The notes beneath the pieces were generated by a model, which saw nothing but the letters and a program-made list of their open reading frames with translations, was not told the DNA's origin and made no database searches. This document shows positions 25,030-32,826 of a DNA stretch of 64,000 nt, one piece after another. The position numbers and the translations under genes are program-made. The DNA comes from DATAES01 sp036493595 (GTDB lineage: Bacteria; Actinomycetota; Acidimicrobiia; Acidimicrobiales; JACDCH01), in assembly GCA_036493595.1 (NCBI GenBank), contig DASXPN010000067.1, positions 1 to 64,000 of the forward strand. Reading direction: 5' to 3'. The first letter of the stretch is position 1. Every line of letters begins with the position of its first letter.

Positions 25030-25860
25030 ATGGAAGCCGTCATCGCCCGCAAGATGTGGCGCACGCTCGAGCCCTACCACGGCCTCGTCTACTTCGCCCC
25101 CGAGGCGCGGGACGCGTATGCCTCGTTCGGCATCGAAGGAAGAGACGGGTACTTCGCGTCCCGGGCCGCGCCCATGGGCGCGGTCGAGCCGAGCACGGTC
25201 ATCGCGACGTTCTTCAACTTCAACCCGGACCTCATCACGCACGCGTTGCCGGCGGCGTGGTCGAAGGCCTCTCCAACGCAGGTGTTGAAGGCGCGCTTCG
25301 ACGGTGTGGATCAGGCGCTGCGACGGACGCTCGGTGATGCCATCGACTCGCCGTCGGTCAGCCGCGCCGCCGAACTGGCCCGCGCCGCGTCCGAAGGATG
25401 CGGCGGCGCAGGCCGTCCGCTCGCGGCCGCACACGCGTCGCTGCCGTGGCCGATGCAGCCCCATGTCGCGCTGTGGCACGCCATCTCGGTGCTCCGCGAG
25501 TTCCGCGGCGACGGACACATCGTCAGCCTCGTGGACGCGAACCTCGACCCGGTCGAGGCTCTCGTCTTCCACGCAGCGTCGGGCGAGGTCCCCCGAGCGG
25601 CATTGCAGTCGACGCGAGCGTGGGACGACGACGCGTGGTCCGCCGCCGTACAACGGCTGCAGGCGCGCGGCCTCGTCGATGGCGACGGCTCCTTCACGGC
25701 GGAGGGAGCAGCGCTGCGCCAGTCGATCGAGGACCGAACCGACGTACTGGCGATGGCGCCTTGGGAGCACCTCGGCGAGGACGGCTGCGACGAGCTGCGG
25801 GCCCTCGTGCGCCCCCTGAGCAAGGCCGTGCTCGCCGGCACAGACTTTGAGTTTCGCTGA
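25030..25860 (+). CDS. SCO6745-family winged-helix-like protein
   Basis: About 276 residues. The conserved family opening is RKMWRTLEPYHGLVYFAPEARDAYASFGI, followed by GYFASRAAPMGAVEPSTVIATFFNFNPDLITHALPAAW. Near the C-terminus AWDDDAWSAAVQRLQARGLVDGDGSFTAEGAALRQSIEDRTD is a winged-helix-like module. Family members are actinobacterial proteins of unknown role with a helix-turn-helix fold. ATG 25030 was preferred over GTG 24997 because family homology begins there; GTG 25015 is also possible. It shares box A with the divergent deacylase operon, so it is likely a KstR-regulon member and perhaps an accessory regulator. Confidence 0.7.
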   Translation: MEAVIARKMWRTLEPYHGLVYFAPEARDAYASFGIEGRDGYFASRAAPMGAVEPSTVIATFFNFNPDLITHALPAAWSKASPTQVLKARFDGVDQALRRTLGDAIDSPSVSRAAELARAASEGCGGAGRPLAAAHASLPWPMQPHVALWHAISVLREFRGDGHIVSLVDANLDPVEALVFHAASGEVPRAALQSTRAWDDDAWSAAVQRLQARGLVDGDGSFTAEGAALRQSIEDRTDVLAMAPWEHLGEDGCDELRALVRPLSKAVLAGTDFEFR

Positions 25861-25974
25861 GTCTCGTCACGAACTCACTCCCCCGCGGGTAGCTCGTACG
25901 TGCTGTTGGCTCGTCGCTGTCGCTTCCCTCGCCGACCTTGCCGGACCTCCGCCGCCGTGCCGGACGTCCAGGAC

Positions 25975-27387
25975 TCAACCGGGCCAGACGATCGACTGGA
26001 GCTCGGAGTACGCGTGCAGCCCGAACGAGCCGCCGTCGCGGCCGACGCCCGAGAGCTTGAACCCACCGAACGGTGCCTCGTGGTTGCGTTGCGCGGTGTT
26101 GATGCCGACGTTGCCGCTGCGCAGTTGCTTCGCGACGCGCATGGCGCGCGCGGTATCGGCGGAGAACACGTAGTCGTAGAGACCGAAGTCCGTACCGTTG
26201 GCGAGGGCGACGCCTTCGTCCTCGTCGTCGAACGGCACGACGACCACCACGGGACCGAAGATCTCTTCCTGCACGACCCTCATGCCGGCCTTGCAGTCGG
26301 CGATCAGGGTCGGCGCGACGTAGAAGCCGCTCGCCATGTCCGGACGCTCGCCGCCGGCGACCACCGTGCCACCTTCGTCCGCACCCGATTGCACGTACGA
26401 CTCGATGCGATCGCGATGCATCCCGGAGATCACGGGGCCGAGCACGGTGTCCTTCTCCAGCGGGTCGCCAACCTTCAGTGACCCGGCGGCGGCCTGCAAT
26501 CCCGACACCAGCTTGTCGTACACGCCCCGTTGGGCGAGCACACGCGTTGGCGCGGTGCAGATCTGACCCGAGTGGAACGCCCACACGCTCGCAATCGTCG
26601 CGATCGCGCTGCGCACGTCGGCGTCGTCGAACACGACCGCCGCCCCCTTGCCGCCGAGCTCGAGCAGGAGACGCTTCATGTCGTGCCCCGCGACCGCGCC
26701 GATGCGCTGACCCACCACGGTCGAGCCCGTGAAGCTGATCATGTCGACGTGCTTCGACGAGACGAGTGCTTCACCCACCTCGGCGCCAGAGCCGGTCACA
26801 ACATTGACGACACCGGGAGGGAAACCGGCCGCCTCCAACAACTCGCACACACGGATCACCGCGAGCGGATCCTGCGGCGCCGGTTTCACGACCACTGTGT
26901 TGCCCATCGCCAGCGCGGGACCGATCTTTCCCGCCATGTTCACGATCGGGAAGTTGTACGGCGTGATGCAGGCGACCACACCGACCGGTTGACGAACCGC
27001 GATGGCGCCCATCAACCCGCCGGAGGCGAGCGCGGTCGACGGCATCTCGCTCGGAGGCAGCGCGATCACCGAGGGCTCGACGGCGCCGCGCGCGTAACGC
27101 CGGAAACGCTCGACGCACGTCGGCACCTGCATCGTCTTCGCGACGCGCATCGTGGCGCCGGTCTCTGCTTGCACGAGCGGGATGAGCTCGTCCATGTGAT
27201 CGCGGATGAGGTCGCCGGCTCGGTTCAACAAGTCCGCGCGGTCGGCGGGCGACGTTCGGCTCCACGCGGGCAACGCGGCTGCGGCCGCCGCGGCCGCCGC
27301 CTCGACCTCGTCGACCGATGCTTCCGACGCCTCGCCGACGATCTGCTCAGTGGCGGGGTTCACGATCGGGTAGGCGGCGGCACTCAT
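25975..27387 (-). CDS. Aldehyde dehydrogenase (NAD(P)+), KstR-box controlled
   Basis: A 470-residue ALDH of normal length. The nucleotide region reads ITPYNFPIVNMAGKIGPALAMGNTVVVKPAPQDP, the catalytic Glu lies in LLLELGGKGAAVV, the nucleophile Cys in FHSGQICTAPTR, and the late EEIFGPVVVV motif is intact. It would oxidise a steroid or side-chain aldehyde to the acid that a CoA ligase activates, complementing the alcohol dehydrogenase at 22114. The ATG lies 12 bases from KstR box B. The gene stands alone on this strand and is followed by about 110 empty bases. Confidence 0.9.
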   Translation of the reverse strand: MSAAAYPIVNPATEQIVGEASEASVDEVEAAAAAAAAALPAWSRTSPADRADLLNRAGDLIRDHMDELIPLVQAETGATMRVAKTMQVPTCVERFRRYARGAVEPSVIALPPSEMPSTALASGGLMGAIAVRQPVGVVACITPYNFPIVNMAGKIGPALAMGNTVVVKPAPQDPLAVIRVCELLEAAGFPPGVVNVVTGSGAEVGEALVSSKHVDMISFTGSTVVGQRIGAVAGHDMKRLLLELGGKGAAVVFDDADVRSAIATIASVWAFHSGQICTAPTRVLAQRGVYDKLVSGLQAAAGSLKVGDPLEKDTVLGPVISGMHRDRIESYVQSGADEGGTVVAGGERPDMASGFYVAPTLIADCKAGMRVVQEEIFGPVVVVVPFDDEDEGVALANGTDFGLYDYVFSADTARAMRVAKQLRSGNVGINTAQRNHEAPFGGFKLSGVGRDGGSFGLHAYSELQSIVWPG

Positions 27388-27396
27388 CGCGTCGAC

Positions 27397-27414
27397 AGTA
27401 GAACGTGTTCTAGT
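27397..27414. promoter_or_regulatory. KstR-type operator, box B
   Basis: AGTAGAACGTGTTCTAGT, with TAGAACGTGTTCTA (27399-27412) matching TnnAACnnGTTnnA exactly. It sits just upstream of the aldehyde dehydrogenase start at 27387 (minus strand). Box C lies about 60 bases away, so the divergent promoters have one box each. Confidence 0.85.
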
Positions 27415-27458
27415 GGCGCGGCCAGCAAGGGCGGCCGGCACGATCGCCGGCGCGAGGA

Positions 27459-27476
27459 ACTAGAACAGGTTCTAGT
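27459..27476. promoter_or_regulatory. KstR-type operator, box C
   Basis: ACTAGAACAGGTTCTAGT: 8-bp perfect arms around AG, a full match to TnnAACnnGTTnnA, centred about 18 bases before the ATG at 27486 of the plus-strand operon. Confidence 0.85.
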
Positions 27477-27485
27477 CTGGCGACC

Positions 27486-28721
27486 ATGGGAGCAACGCTG
27501 TCCGGGATCCCCCGCATCATCTCCGTCGACGATCACGTGGTCGAACCTCCTGACCTGTGGACGTCGCGCATCACCGGCAAGTTCGCCGACCGCGCGCCGA
27601 AGGTCGTGCGCGACACCGCGAGGTTCTCGTTCAAGGGTGGCGTCTTCTCCTTCGAGAAGGGCGTCGAGGGCGGCGACTGGTGCGACTGGTGGCTGTACGA
27701 CGACCTCGTGTACCCGTTCCCGAAGTTGTCGGCCGCGGTCGGCTTCGACGAGCTCGACGTCACGCCCGTGACGTTCGACGAGATCCGTCCCGGTTGCTGG
27801 AAGCAGAAGGACCGCCTCGCGGACATGGACGCCAACCACGTCGAAGCGTCGATCTGCTTCCCGAACACACTCCCCCGGTTCTGCGGCCAGACCTTCTACG
27901 AGCAAGTCAGGAAGGGCGGCGACGCGGACCTCGCGCTGCTGTGCGTGCAGGCCTACAACGACTGGATGATCGACGAGTGGTGCGCGGGCGATGCGAAAGG
28001 GCGCCTCATCCCGCTGACGATGGTGCCGTTGTGGGACGCGCAGATGTGCGCCGATGAAGTACGGCGGTGCGCGGACAAGGGCAGCTTCGCGGTTGCGTTC
28101 TCGGAGAACCCGCACCCGCTCGGGCTGCCGTCGGTGCACGACAAGGACAAGTTCTGGGATCCGTTCTTCCACGCGTGCCAGGACACCGACACGATCGTCT
28201 GCATGCACATCGGTTCGTCGTCGCGAATGCCGGCCACGTCACCCGACGCGCCGTTCATCGTGAGCTCGACGCTGACGTTCTCCAACGCCATGGGCTCGAT
28301 GCTCGACTACATCTTCTCGGGCACGCTCGAACGCTTCCCGCGAATGAAGCTCGCGTACTCCGAAGGGCAGGTCGGTTGGATGCCATACGTGCTCGAGCGG
28401 GCCGACAAGCTCTGGGCCGAGCGGTCCGACAACAGCTTCGGCACGTCGCTGCCGAGGCGCCCGTCCGAGTACCTGCCCGGTCGTGTCTACGGGTGCATCT
28501 TCGACGACGAGATCGGCCTGCGGAACCGTGACGTCGTCGGCATGGATCAGATCTGCTTCGAGACGGACTACCCACACGCAGACTCGACGTTCCCGCGCAG
28601 CAAGGAAGTCGCAGAGGAGATCTGCGCCAAGGCCGGGCTCGACGATGACGAGGTCTACAAGTTCATCCGCGGCAACGCGATCACCGCGTTCGGTCTGGAG
28701 CGCCACGGAATCACGAAGTGA
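27486..28721 (+). CDS. ACMSD-type (amidohydrolase 2) metal hydrolase/decarboxylase
   Basis: A 411-residue amidohydrolase-2 protein: RIISVDDHVVEPPDLW at the N-terminus, ANHVEASICFPNTLPRFCGQTF, AYNDWMIDEWCAG, the metal His in VCMHIGSSSRMPATS, SEGQVGWMPYVLERAD, and the terminal Asp in CFETDYPHADSTFP. This family includes decarboxylases and C-C hydrolases; mycobacterial homologues lie beside lipid genes. First gene of the box-C operon, and overlaps the next gene (GTGA). A close paralogue of similar length is at 57483-58685 under a different operator. Confidence 0.85.
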   Translation: MGATLSGIPRIISVDDHVVEPPDLWTSRITGKFADRAPKVVRDTARFSFKGGVFSFEKGVEGGDWCDWWLYDDLVYPFPKLSAAVGFDELDVTPVTFDEIRPGCWKQKDRLADMDANHVEASICFPNTLPRFCGQTFYEQVRKGGDADLALLCVQAYNDWMIDEWCAGDAKGRLIPLTMVPLWDAQMCADEVRRCADKGSFAVAFSENPHPLGLPSVHDKDKFWDPFFHACQDTDTIVCMHIGSSSRMPATSPDAPFIVSSTLTFSNAMGSMLDYIFSGTLERFPRMKLAYSEGQVGWMPYVLERADKLWAERSDNSFGTSLPRRPSEYLPGRVYGCIFDDEIGLRNRDVVGMDQICFETDYPHADSTFPRSKEVAEEICAKAGLDDDEVYKFIRGNAITAFGLERHGITK

Positions 28722-29515
28722 GCGGTCGCGGGGCAGACCTGGACGCCGAGACAGACCTGGGCGGCGAGGTCCGCCTCGGGTCGATGCTCTTCACGATGGT
28801 CGAGCCCCACCGTGGTCACGAAGTCGCCTACAACCGTTGGTACGAACGCGACCACTTCTACGCGGGTTGCATGGTCGGACCATGGTTGTTCGCCGGCCGG
28901 AGATGGGTCGCCACCCGCGCCCTGAAGGAGTTGCGCTTCGGGTCCTCCCCCGAGGTGTTCGGTGGGCGCGACCTCGGCTCGTACCTCGCCGTCTACTGGA
29001 TCCTCGACGGCCGCCACGACGACCACGTGGACTGGGCGCTACGGCAGGTCAACTGGCTCCATGCGCACGGTCGGATGTTCGCGGAACGCGACCACATCCA
29101 CACGCTGATGTACCGGCACGCGTGGACGGCGCAGGCCGGTGACGGCATCCCCGCCGAGCTGGCGCTCGACCATCCCTTCGGCGGCCTGACCGCGACGCTC
29201 GTGGAGCTGCACGACGGTGTCGACGCCGACGCACTCGGCGCGTGGGTGAGCTCGACGTGCTTGCCCGAGCTGGAGCTCGGCTTCACTCCGATTCCGCTGC
29301 CCAAAGGCGCGCCAGTCACGCAAGCCGGACTCGAGCGGCTCGACCGGCGGGTGTTGAACCTGTCGTTCACCACCGACTCGCCGGCCGAGTGGTGGGACGA
29401 GCAACACGAGGCCGCGGCTGCGCTCGAGCGCGACGGCATCGGGCGCATGGTGTGGACGGCGCCGTTCATCCCGACGAATCCGGGCACCGACACGTACACC
29501 GATCAGCTCTGGTAG
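28718..29515 (+). CDS. Conserved hypothetical protein in the box-C operon
   Basis: A 265-residue protein without a recognised family. An EthD/dimeric alpha-beta-barrel-like character is suggested by GSMLFTMVEPHRGHEVAYNRWYERDHFYAGCMVGPWLFAGRRW, which resembles the substrate-facing strand and helix of EthD proteins, and a second half that may repeat that layout (GLTATLVELHDGVDADALGAWV...LPELELGFTPIPLP). There is no signal or membrane segment. GTG 28718 overlaps the amidohydrolase stop by four bases, so the two are made together. A small-molecule role in steroid breakdown is likely only by context. Confidence 0.55.
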   Translation: MSGRGADLDAETDLGGEVRLGSMLFTMVEPHRGHEVAYNRWYERDHFYAGCMVGPWLFAGRRWVATRALKELRFGSSPEVFGGRDLGSYLAVYWILDGRHDDHVDWALRQVNWLHAHGRMFAERDHIHTLMYRHAWTAQAGDGIPAELALDHPFGGLTATLVELHDGVDADALGAWVSSTCLPELELGFTPIPLPKGAPVTQAGLERLDRRVLNLSFTTDSPAEWWDEQHEAAAALERDGIGRMVWTAPFIPTNPGTDTYTDQLW

Positions 29516-29525
29516 ACGGTCGGGC

Positions 29526-30917
29526 GTGATCCGCCTGCCGGACCCGTGCCTCGTGGTGCTGGTCGGCGCGTCGTCCGCGGGCAAGTCGACGTGGGCGGCC
29601 CGGTGGTTCGAGTCCGACGCCATCGTCTCGTCGGACCGATTGCGCGCCGTGGTGGGACGCGGTGAGCACGACCAGCGCGCCAGCAAGGACGCCTTCGAGG
29701 TGCTCGACCTCATCGTGGACAAGCGGCTGCGGCGCGGGCTCACGACGGTGATCGACTCCACCGCGCTCGAACCGGAGCGGCGGGCGTCGTATCTCGCGGC
29801 CGCGGCTCGTCGCGGCGTGCCCGCGTTCGCGGTGCTGTTCGAGGCGGACGAGCAGTTGTGCCGTGCTCGCAATCGCACGCGCACTGTGCCGGTGCCGCCC
29901 AGGGTGTTGGCCTCGCAGGTGCGCGCCGGCGCCGCACTCGCGGCGACCATCGGCGACGAGGGCTTCACGTCGGTGTACTCGCCCGACGACGTGACGCTCG
30001 TGCCGCCACCGTTCCTCACCGCGTTGGAATCCGCTCGCCGGCAGAAGGAGCACGCCGTGTCACTGGAGTTCGGCTTGCAGATCTCGCGCTTCACGTGGCC
30101 GGGCGGCGCCGACGAGATCGGCGCCCGTCTGGCCGCCATCGCTCCGGCCGCAGAGGAGGCCGGCTTCACGAGCATCTGGGTGATGGACCATTTCCTTCAG
30201 ATCCCAGGCGTCGGCCGCGAGTGGGAAGAGATGCTCGACAGCTATACGACTCTTGGCTACCTGGCCGCGGTCACATCGCGGGCCCGGCTGGGCGTGCTCG
30301 TCACCGGGATCACGTATCGCAACCTCGCCCATCTCGGGAAGATCGTCGCGACGCTCGACGTGCTCTCCGGCGGCCGCGCGATGTGCGGGCTCGGCGCCGC
30401 GTGGTTCGGTCGCGAGCATCACCTGTACGGATGGGAGTTCCCGCCCGTGCGCCGTCGCTACGAGCTGCTCGAGGACGCGCTCGAGTTGCTGCCGCTCATG
30501 TGGGGACCTGGTTCGCCGGCGTTCCACGGCCGCATCATCGACGTGCCCGAGGCCATCTGTTACCCCCGGCCATTGCAGGAACGCGTCCCGATCCTGATCG
30601 GGGGATCGGGTGAGCGAACGACGTTGCGCCTCGTCGCGCAGTACGCCGACGCGTGCAATCTGTTCGGCGAGCCCGATGTCGTCCGCCGCAAGATCGGGGT
30701 GCTGCAGCGGCACTGCGCGGACGTCGATCGCGATCCGAAGGAGATCACGGTGACGCAGTTGTCGTCGGTCGGCTACGGCTCGACCGACGAGCTCATCGGC
30801 CGGTATCGAGAACTGGCTGACGCCGGCGTGCAGCACGCCATCGTCTCGCTGTCCGACCTCGGCGACGTCGCCCCCATCGAACGCTTCGCCGACGTGATCG
30901 CCGCCTTCACGGCCTGA
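29526..30917 (+). CDS. Fusion of a polynucleotide-kinase-like P-loop domain and an LLM-class F420 oxidoreductase
   Basis: A 463-residue protein. Residues ~8-170 form a P-loop kinase: Walker A GASSAGKST, IVSSDRLRAVVG, DQRASKDAFEVL, TTVIDSTALEPERRASYL, ending in a lid-like CRARNRTRTVPVPPRVLASQ, as in bacterial Pnkp-type kinases. After a short linker (~178 on), residues ~180-463 are a full LLM oxidoreductase (EFGLQISRFTWPG, FTSIWVMDHFLQIPG, ARLGVLVTGITYRNLAHLGKIVATLDVLSGGR, PILIGGSGERTTLRLVAQYAD) of the TIGR03560 type. No stop or frame change separates them. Last gene of the box-C operon; a palindrome overlaps its stop codon. Confidence 0.75.
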   Translation: MIRLPDPCLVVLVGASSAGKSTWAARWFESDAIVSSDRLRAVVGRGEHDQRASKDAFEVLDLIVDKRLRRGLTTVIDSTALEPERRASYLAAAARRGVPAFAVLFEADEQLCRARNRTRTVPVPPRVLASQVRAGAALAATIGDEGFTSVYSPDDVTLVPPPFLTALESARRQKEHAVSLEFGLQISRFTWPGGADEIGARLAAIAPAAEEAGFTSIWVMDHFLQIPGVGREWEEMLDSYTTLGYLAAVTSRARLGVLVTGITYRNLAHLGKIVATLDVLSGGRAMCGLGAAWFGREHHLYGWEFPPVRRRYELLEDALELLPLMWGPGSPAFHGRIIDVPEAICYPRPLQERVPILIGGSGERTTLRLVAQYADACNLFGEPDVVRRKIGVLQRHCADVDRDPKEITVTQLSSVGYGSTDELIGRYRELADAGVQHAIVSLSDLGDVAPIERFADVIAAFTA

Positions 30918-30936
30918 CCAACGGCTGACCGTTGGT
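30917..30936. terminator. Hairpin at the stop codon of the kinase-LLM gene
   Basis: ACCAACGG-CTGA-CCGTTGGT: perfect 8-bp arms with a 4-base loop, starting at the last base of the stop codon. No T-tract follows, so intrinsic termination is doubtful. Intergenic palindromic repeat copy 2 follows 11 bases on. Confidence 0.45.
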
Positions 30937-30947
30937 TCACTGTTGAT

Positions 30948-30994
30948 GAATGTTGGTTCCATTGCGGGGCTATCGCCGCAATGGACCCGGAGTT
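30948..30994 (+). repeat. Intergenic palindromic repeat, copy 2
   Basis: The forward form: GAATGTTGGTT, a core at 30959-30984, then ACCCGGAGTTC. The right arm is two bases shorter than usual (CGCCGCAATGG), making this the most degenerate stem of the six. It fills the gap between two convergent genes and ends on the SDR stop codon. Confidence 0.75.
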
Positions 30995-31704
30995 CAAACC
31001 GCGGCGACGCCGCCGTCGGCTTCGAGGGCATGTCCGGTCACGAACGAGGACGCGTCCGTGCACAACCAGACGATCGCTTCGGCCACCTCGGCGGGTTCGC
31101 CAATGCGGCCGATCGGGGCGCGGCGTCCCATCTTCTCGAGCATGTCCTCGTCCCCGCCGACGAAGCCGCGCAGCATCGGGGTGCGAATCGTCCCTGGGCA
31201 CACCGCGTTGACGCGAATCCCCTCGCGCGCCACCTCGAGCGCTGCGGACTTCGTGAGCCCGATCACACCGTGCTTGCTCGCCGAATAGGCCGAGAGACCC
31301 GGCACACCCATCTTCCCGGCCGACGATGCGACATTGACAATGGCGCCGCCGTTGCCGAGCGCGCGCATCGCTCGCAACTCGGCGCGCAGGCAGAAGAAGA
31401 CCGCATCGAGGTTGATGCTCATCGTCTTTCGCCATGCGTCAGTGGACGCGTCGGCGACGTTCGCGAACACGCCTGAGGTGCCGGCCACATTGGCGGCGAT
31501 GTCGAGGCGGCCGTGCTCGTCGACGACGCCTCCGACGAGTGCGTCGACTGCGTGCTCGTCGCAGACGTCGATGGATGGGGCGCCGCCGAGATCGGCCACC
31601 ACGACGTGCGCGCCACGTTGCGAGAGCCGTTCGACCGTGGCGGCGCCGATACCGGAGGCGCCGCCGGTGACCAGTGCGACCTTGCCCTTCAGGTCGTCAG
31701 TCAA
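30994..31704 (-). CDS. SDR oxidoreductase (3-oxoacyl reductase / hydroxysteroid dehydrogenase-like)
   Basis: A 236-residue classical SDR: VTGGASGIGAATVERLSQRGAHVVVADLGG, NVAGTSGVF in the NNAG position, IVNVASSAGKMGVPGLSAYSASKHGVIGLTKS with the Ser, Tyr and Lys of the active site, and the C-terminal VTGHALEADGGV. TTG 31704 is the only workable start and overlaps the EthD gene by eight bases. It is the fifth and last gene of the minus operon starting at 34612. The substrate is probably a hydroxyacyl-CoA or hydroxysteroid, from context. Confidence 0.82.
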   Translation of the reverse strand: MTDDLKGKVALVTGGASGIGAATVERLSQRGAHVVVADLGGAPSIDVCDEHAVDALVGGVVDEHGRLDIAANVAGTSGVFANVADASTDAWRKTMSINLDAVFFCLRAELRAMRALGNGGAIVNVASSAGKMGVPGLSAYSASKHGVIGLTKSAALEVAREGIRVNAVCPGTIRTPMLRGFVGGDEDMLEKMGRRAPIGRIGEPAEVAEAIVWLCTDASSFVTGHALEADGGVAAV

Positions 31705-32035
31705 TGAAGACCTCGGCTTCCTCGGTGAAGATCACGACGATGCTGTCCATGTCGAGGATCCGGCTCTCGTCCGGCTGCATCTTCTCGGCGTAGGCGGGAT
31801 CTTGCAGCATGGCGATGAAGTCGCGGTACGAGTCGAACCATTGGATGGCCATGCCGTCGTACGTGTCGCCGTTGCGATAGTCCGCCGGCAGGCGATGGTT
31901 CTGTTCGTAGCGGCGGATGTACTTCCGGTACGCGGGCTCCTCGGCGATCATCCGCCCGTGCGCGCGCCACGCGTCATGGAACTCCTCGATGCCGAGCGAC
32001 GGGTTCCGCTTCACGAGCACCGTGAGCTTGATCAT
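31697..32035 (-). CDS. EthD-domain protein
   Basis: A 112-residue protein with the EthD pattern: MIKLTVLVKRNPSLGIEEFHDAWRAHGRMIAE, YIRRYEQNHRL, YDGMAIQWFDSYRDFIAMLQDPAYAEKMQPDES and IVVIFTEEAEV. EthD-fold proteins are small dimeric barrels needed alongside some P450 or degradation systems; the biochemical role is unclear. ATG 32035 shares one base with the SDR stop (TGATG), and the stop overlaps the next SDR start, so it is tightly embedded in the LLM-LLM-SDR-EthD-SDR operon. Confidence 0.8.
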   Translation of the reverse strand: MIKLTVLVKRNPSLGIEEFHDAWRAHGRMIAEEPAYRKYIRRYEQNHRLPADYRNGDTYDGMAIQWFDSYRDFIAMLQDPAYAEKMQPDESRILDMDSIVVIFTEEAEVFID

Positions 32036-32826
32036 CAGAAACCCTGGAACCAGTGGCCCGAGTTGACCCCGAGCGCTTGGCCCGTCACGCACTTCGACAA
32101 GTCGGACGCGAAGAACACCACCGAGCCGGCGATCTCCGACGAGTGCGGCAGGTAGCCGAGCGCGGTCTCGGCTTCGAGGTGCGCCTTCTTCTCGGCGTAC
32201 GTGATGCCTTCCTTCTCGGCGAGGTAGCCGAGGTACCACTCCACCTTGTCGCTCCAGATGTAGCCGGGGTGGATGCCGTTGACCCGTATGCCGTATCGCC
32301 CGAGCTCCTGCGCGAGCGTCTTCGTCGCGGTCGCCAGCGCCGACTTCGATGCCGCATACGCGCCGTAACGCGGCTCGGTGCGGACTGCCGACATCGAGTT
32401 GACCATCACGATGCGACCGTCGCGCTGCCGCTTCATCACGGGCACGACGGTTTGCGTGAGTTGCAGCGTTCCCCAGAGGTTGACCTCCATCGTCGCGCGC
32501 CACGAGTCGAAGTCCGCCTTCTCGAAGAGCTTGTGGTCGCCGTCGTGGAACGCGTTGTTGACGAGGATGTCGATCCGGCCGAGCGCGGACACTGCCTCGT
32601 CGACCGCGTGCTGGCACGACGATGCGTCGGTGATGTCGAGCTGCGTCCCTACCGCCTTGCGGCCGAGCGCGTCGACTTCCTCTGCCACCGTGTCGACGCT
32701 GGACGACGTGCGCGCGCCGAGGACGACGTCGGCGCCGTGCTCGGCCAGTTGCAGCGCGATGTCACGGCCCATGCCCGGCCCTACGCCGGACACGAGCGCG
32801 ACCTTGCCGTCGAGCAAACCCATCAT
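32035..32826 (-). CDS. SDR oxidoreductase
   Basis: A 263-residue SDR with VSGVGPGMGRDIALQLAEHGADVVLGAR, LVNNAFHDGDHKLFEKADFDSW, IVMVNSMSAVRTEPRYGAYAASKSALATATKTLAQELG (catalytic Ser/Tyr/Lys) and the end VTGQALGVNSGHWFQGF. Adjacent GTG/ATG/ATG codons start the frame; ATG 32826 overlaps the LLM stop by one base and follows AAGGGG, so it is preferred. It resembles mycobacterial SDRs near lipid genes. Third gene of the operon starting at 34612. Confidence 0.82.
   Translation of the reverse strand: MMGLLDGKVALVSGVGPGMGRDIALQLAEHGADVVLGARTSSSVDTVAEEVDALGRKAVGTQLDITDASSCQHAVDEAVSALGRIDILVNNAFHDGDHKLFEKADFDSWRATMEVNLWGTLQLTQTVVPVMKRQRDGRIVMVNSMSAVRTEPRYGAYAASKSALATATKTLAQELGRYGIRVNGIHPGYIWSDKVEWYLGYLAEKEGITYAEKKAHLEAETALGYLPHSSEIAGSVVFFASDLSKCVTGQALGVNSGHWFQGF

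Noticed and set aside
24436..25770. Minus-strand open frame spanning the KstR box A region
   Set aside because: It would run through box A and antisense to the SCO6745 gene, and has no recognisable domain.
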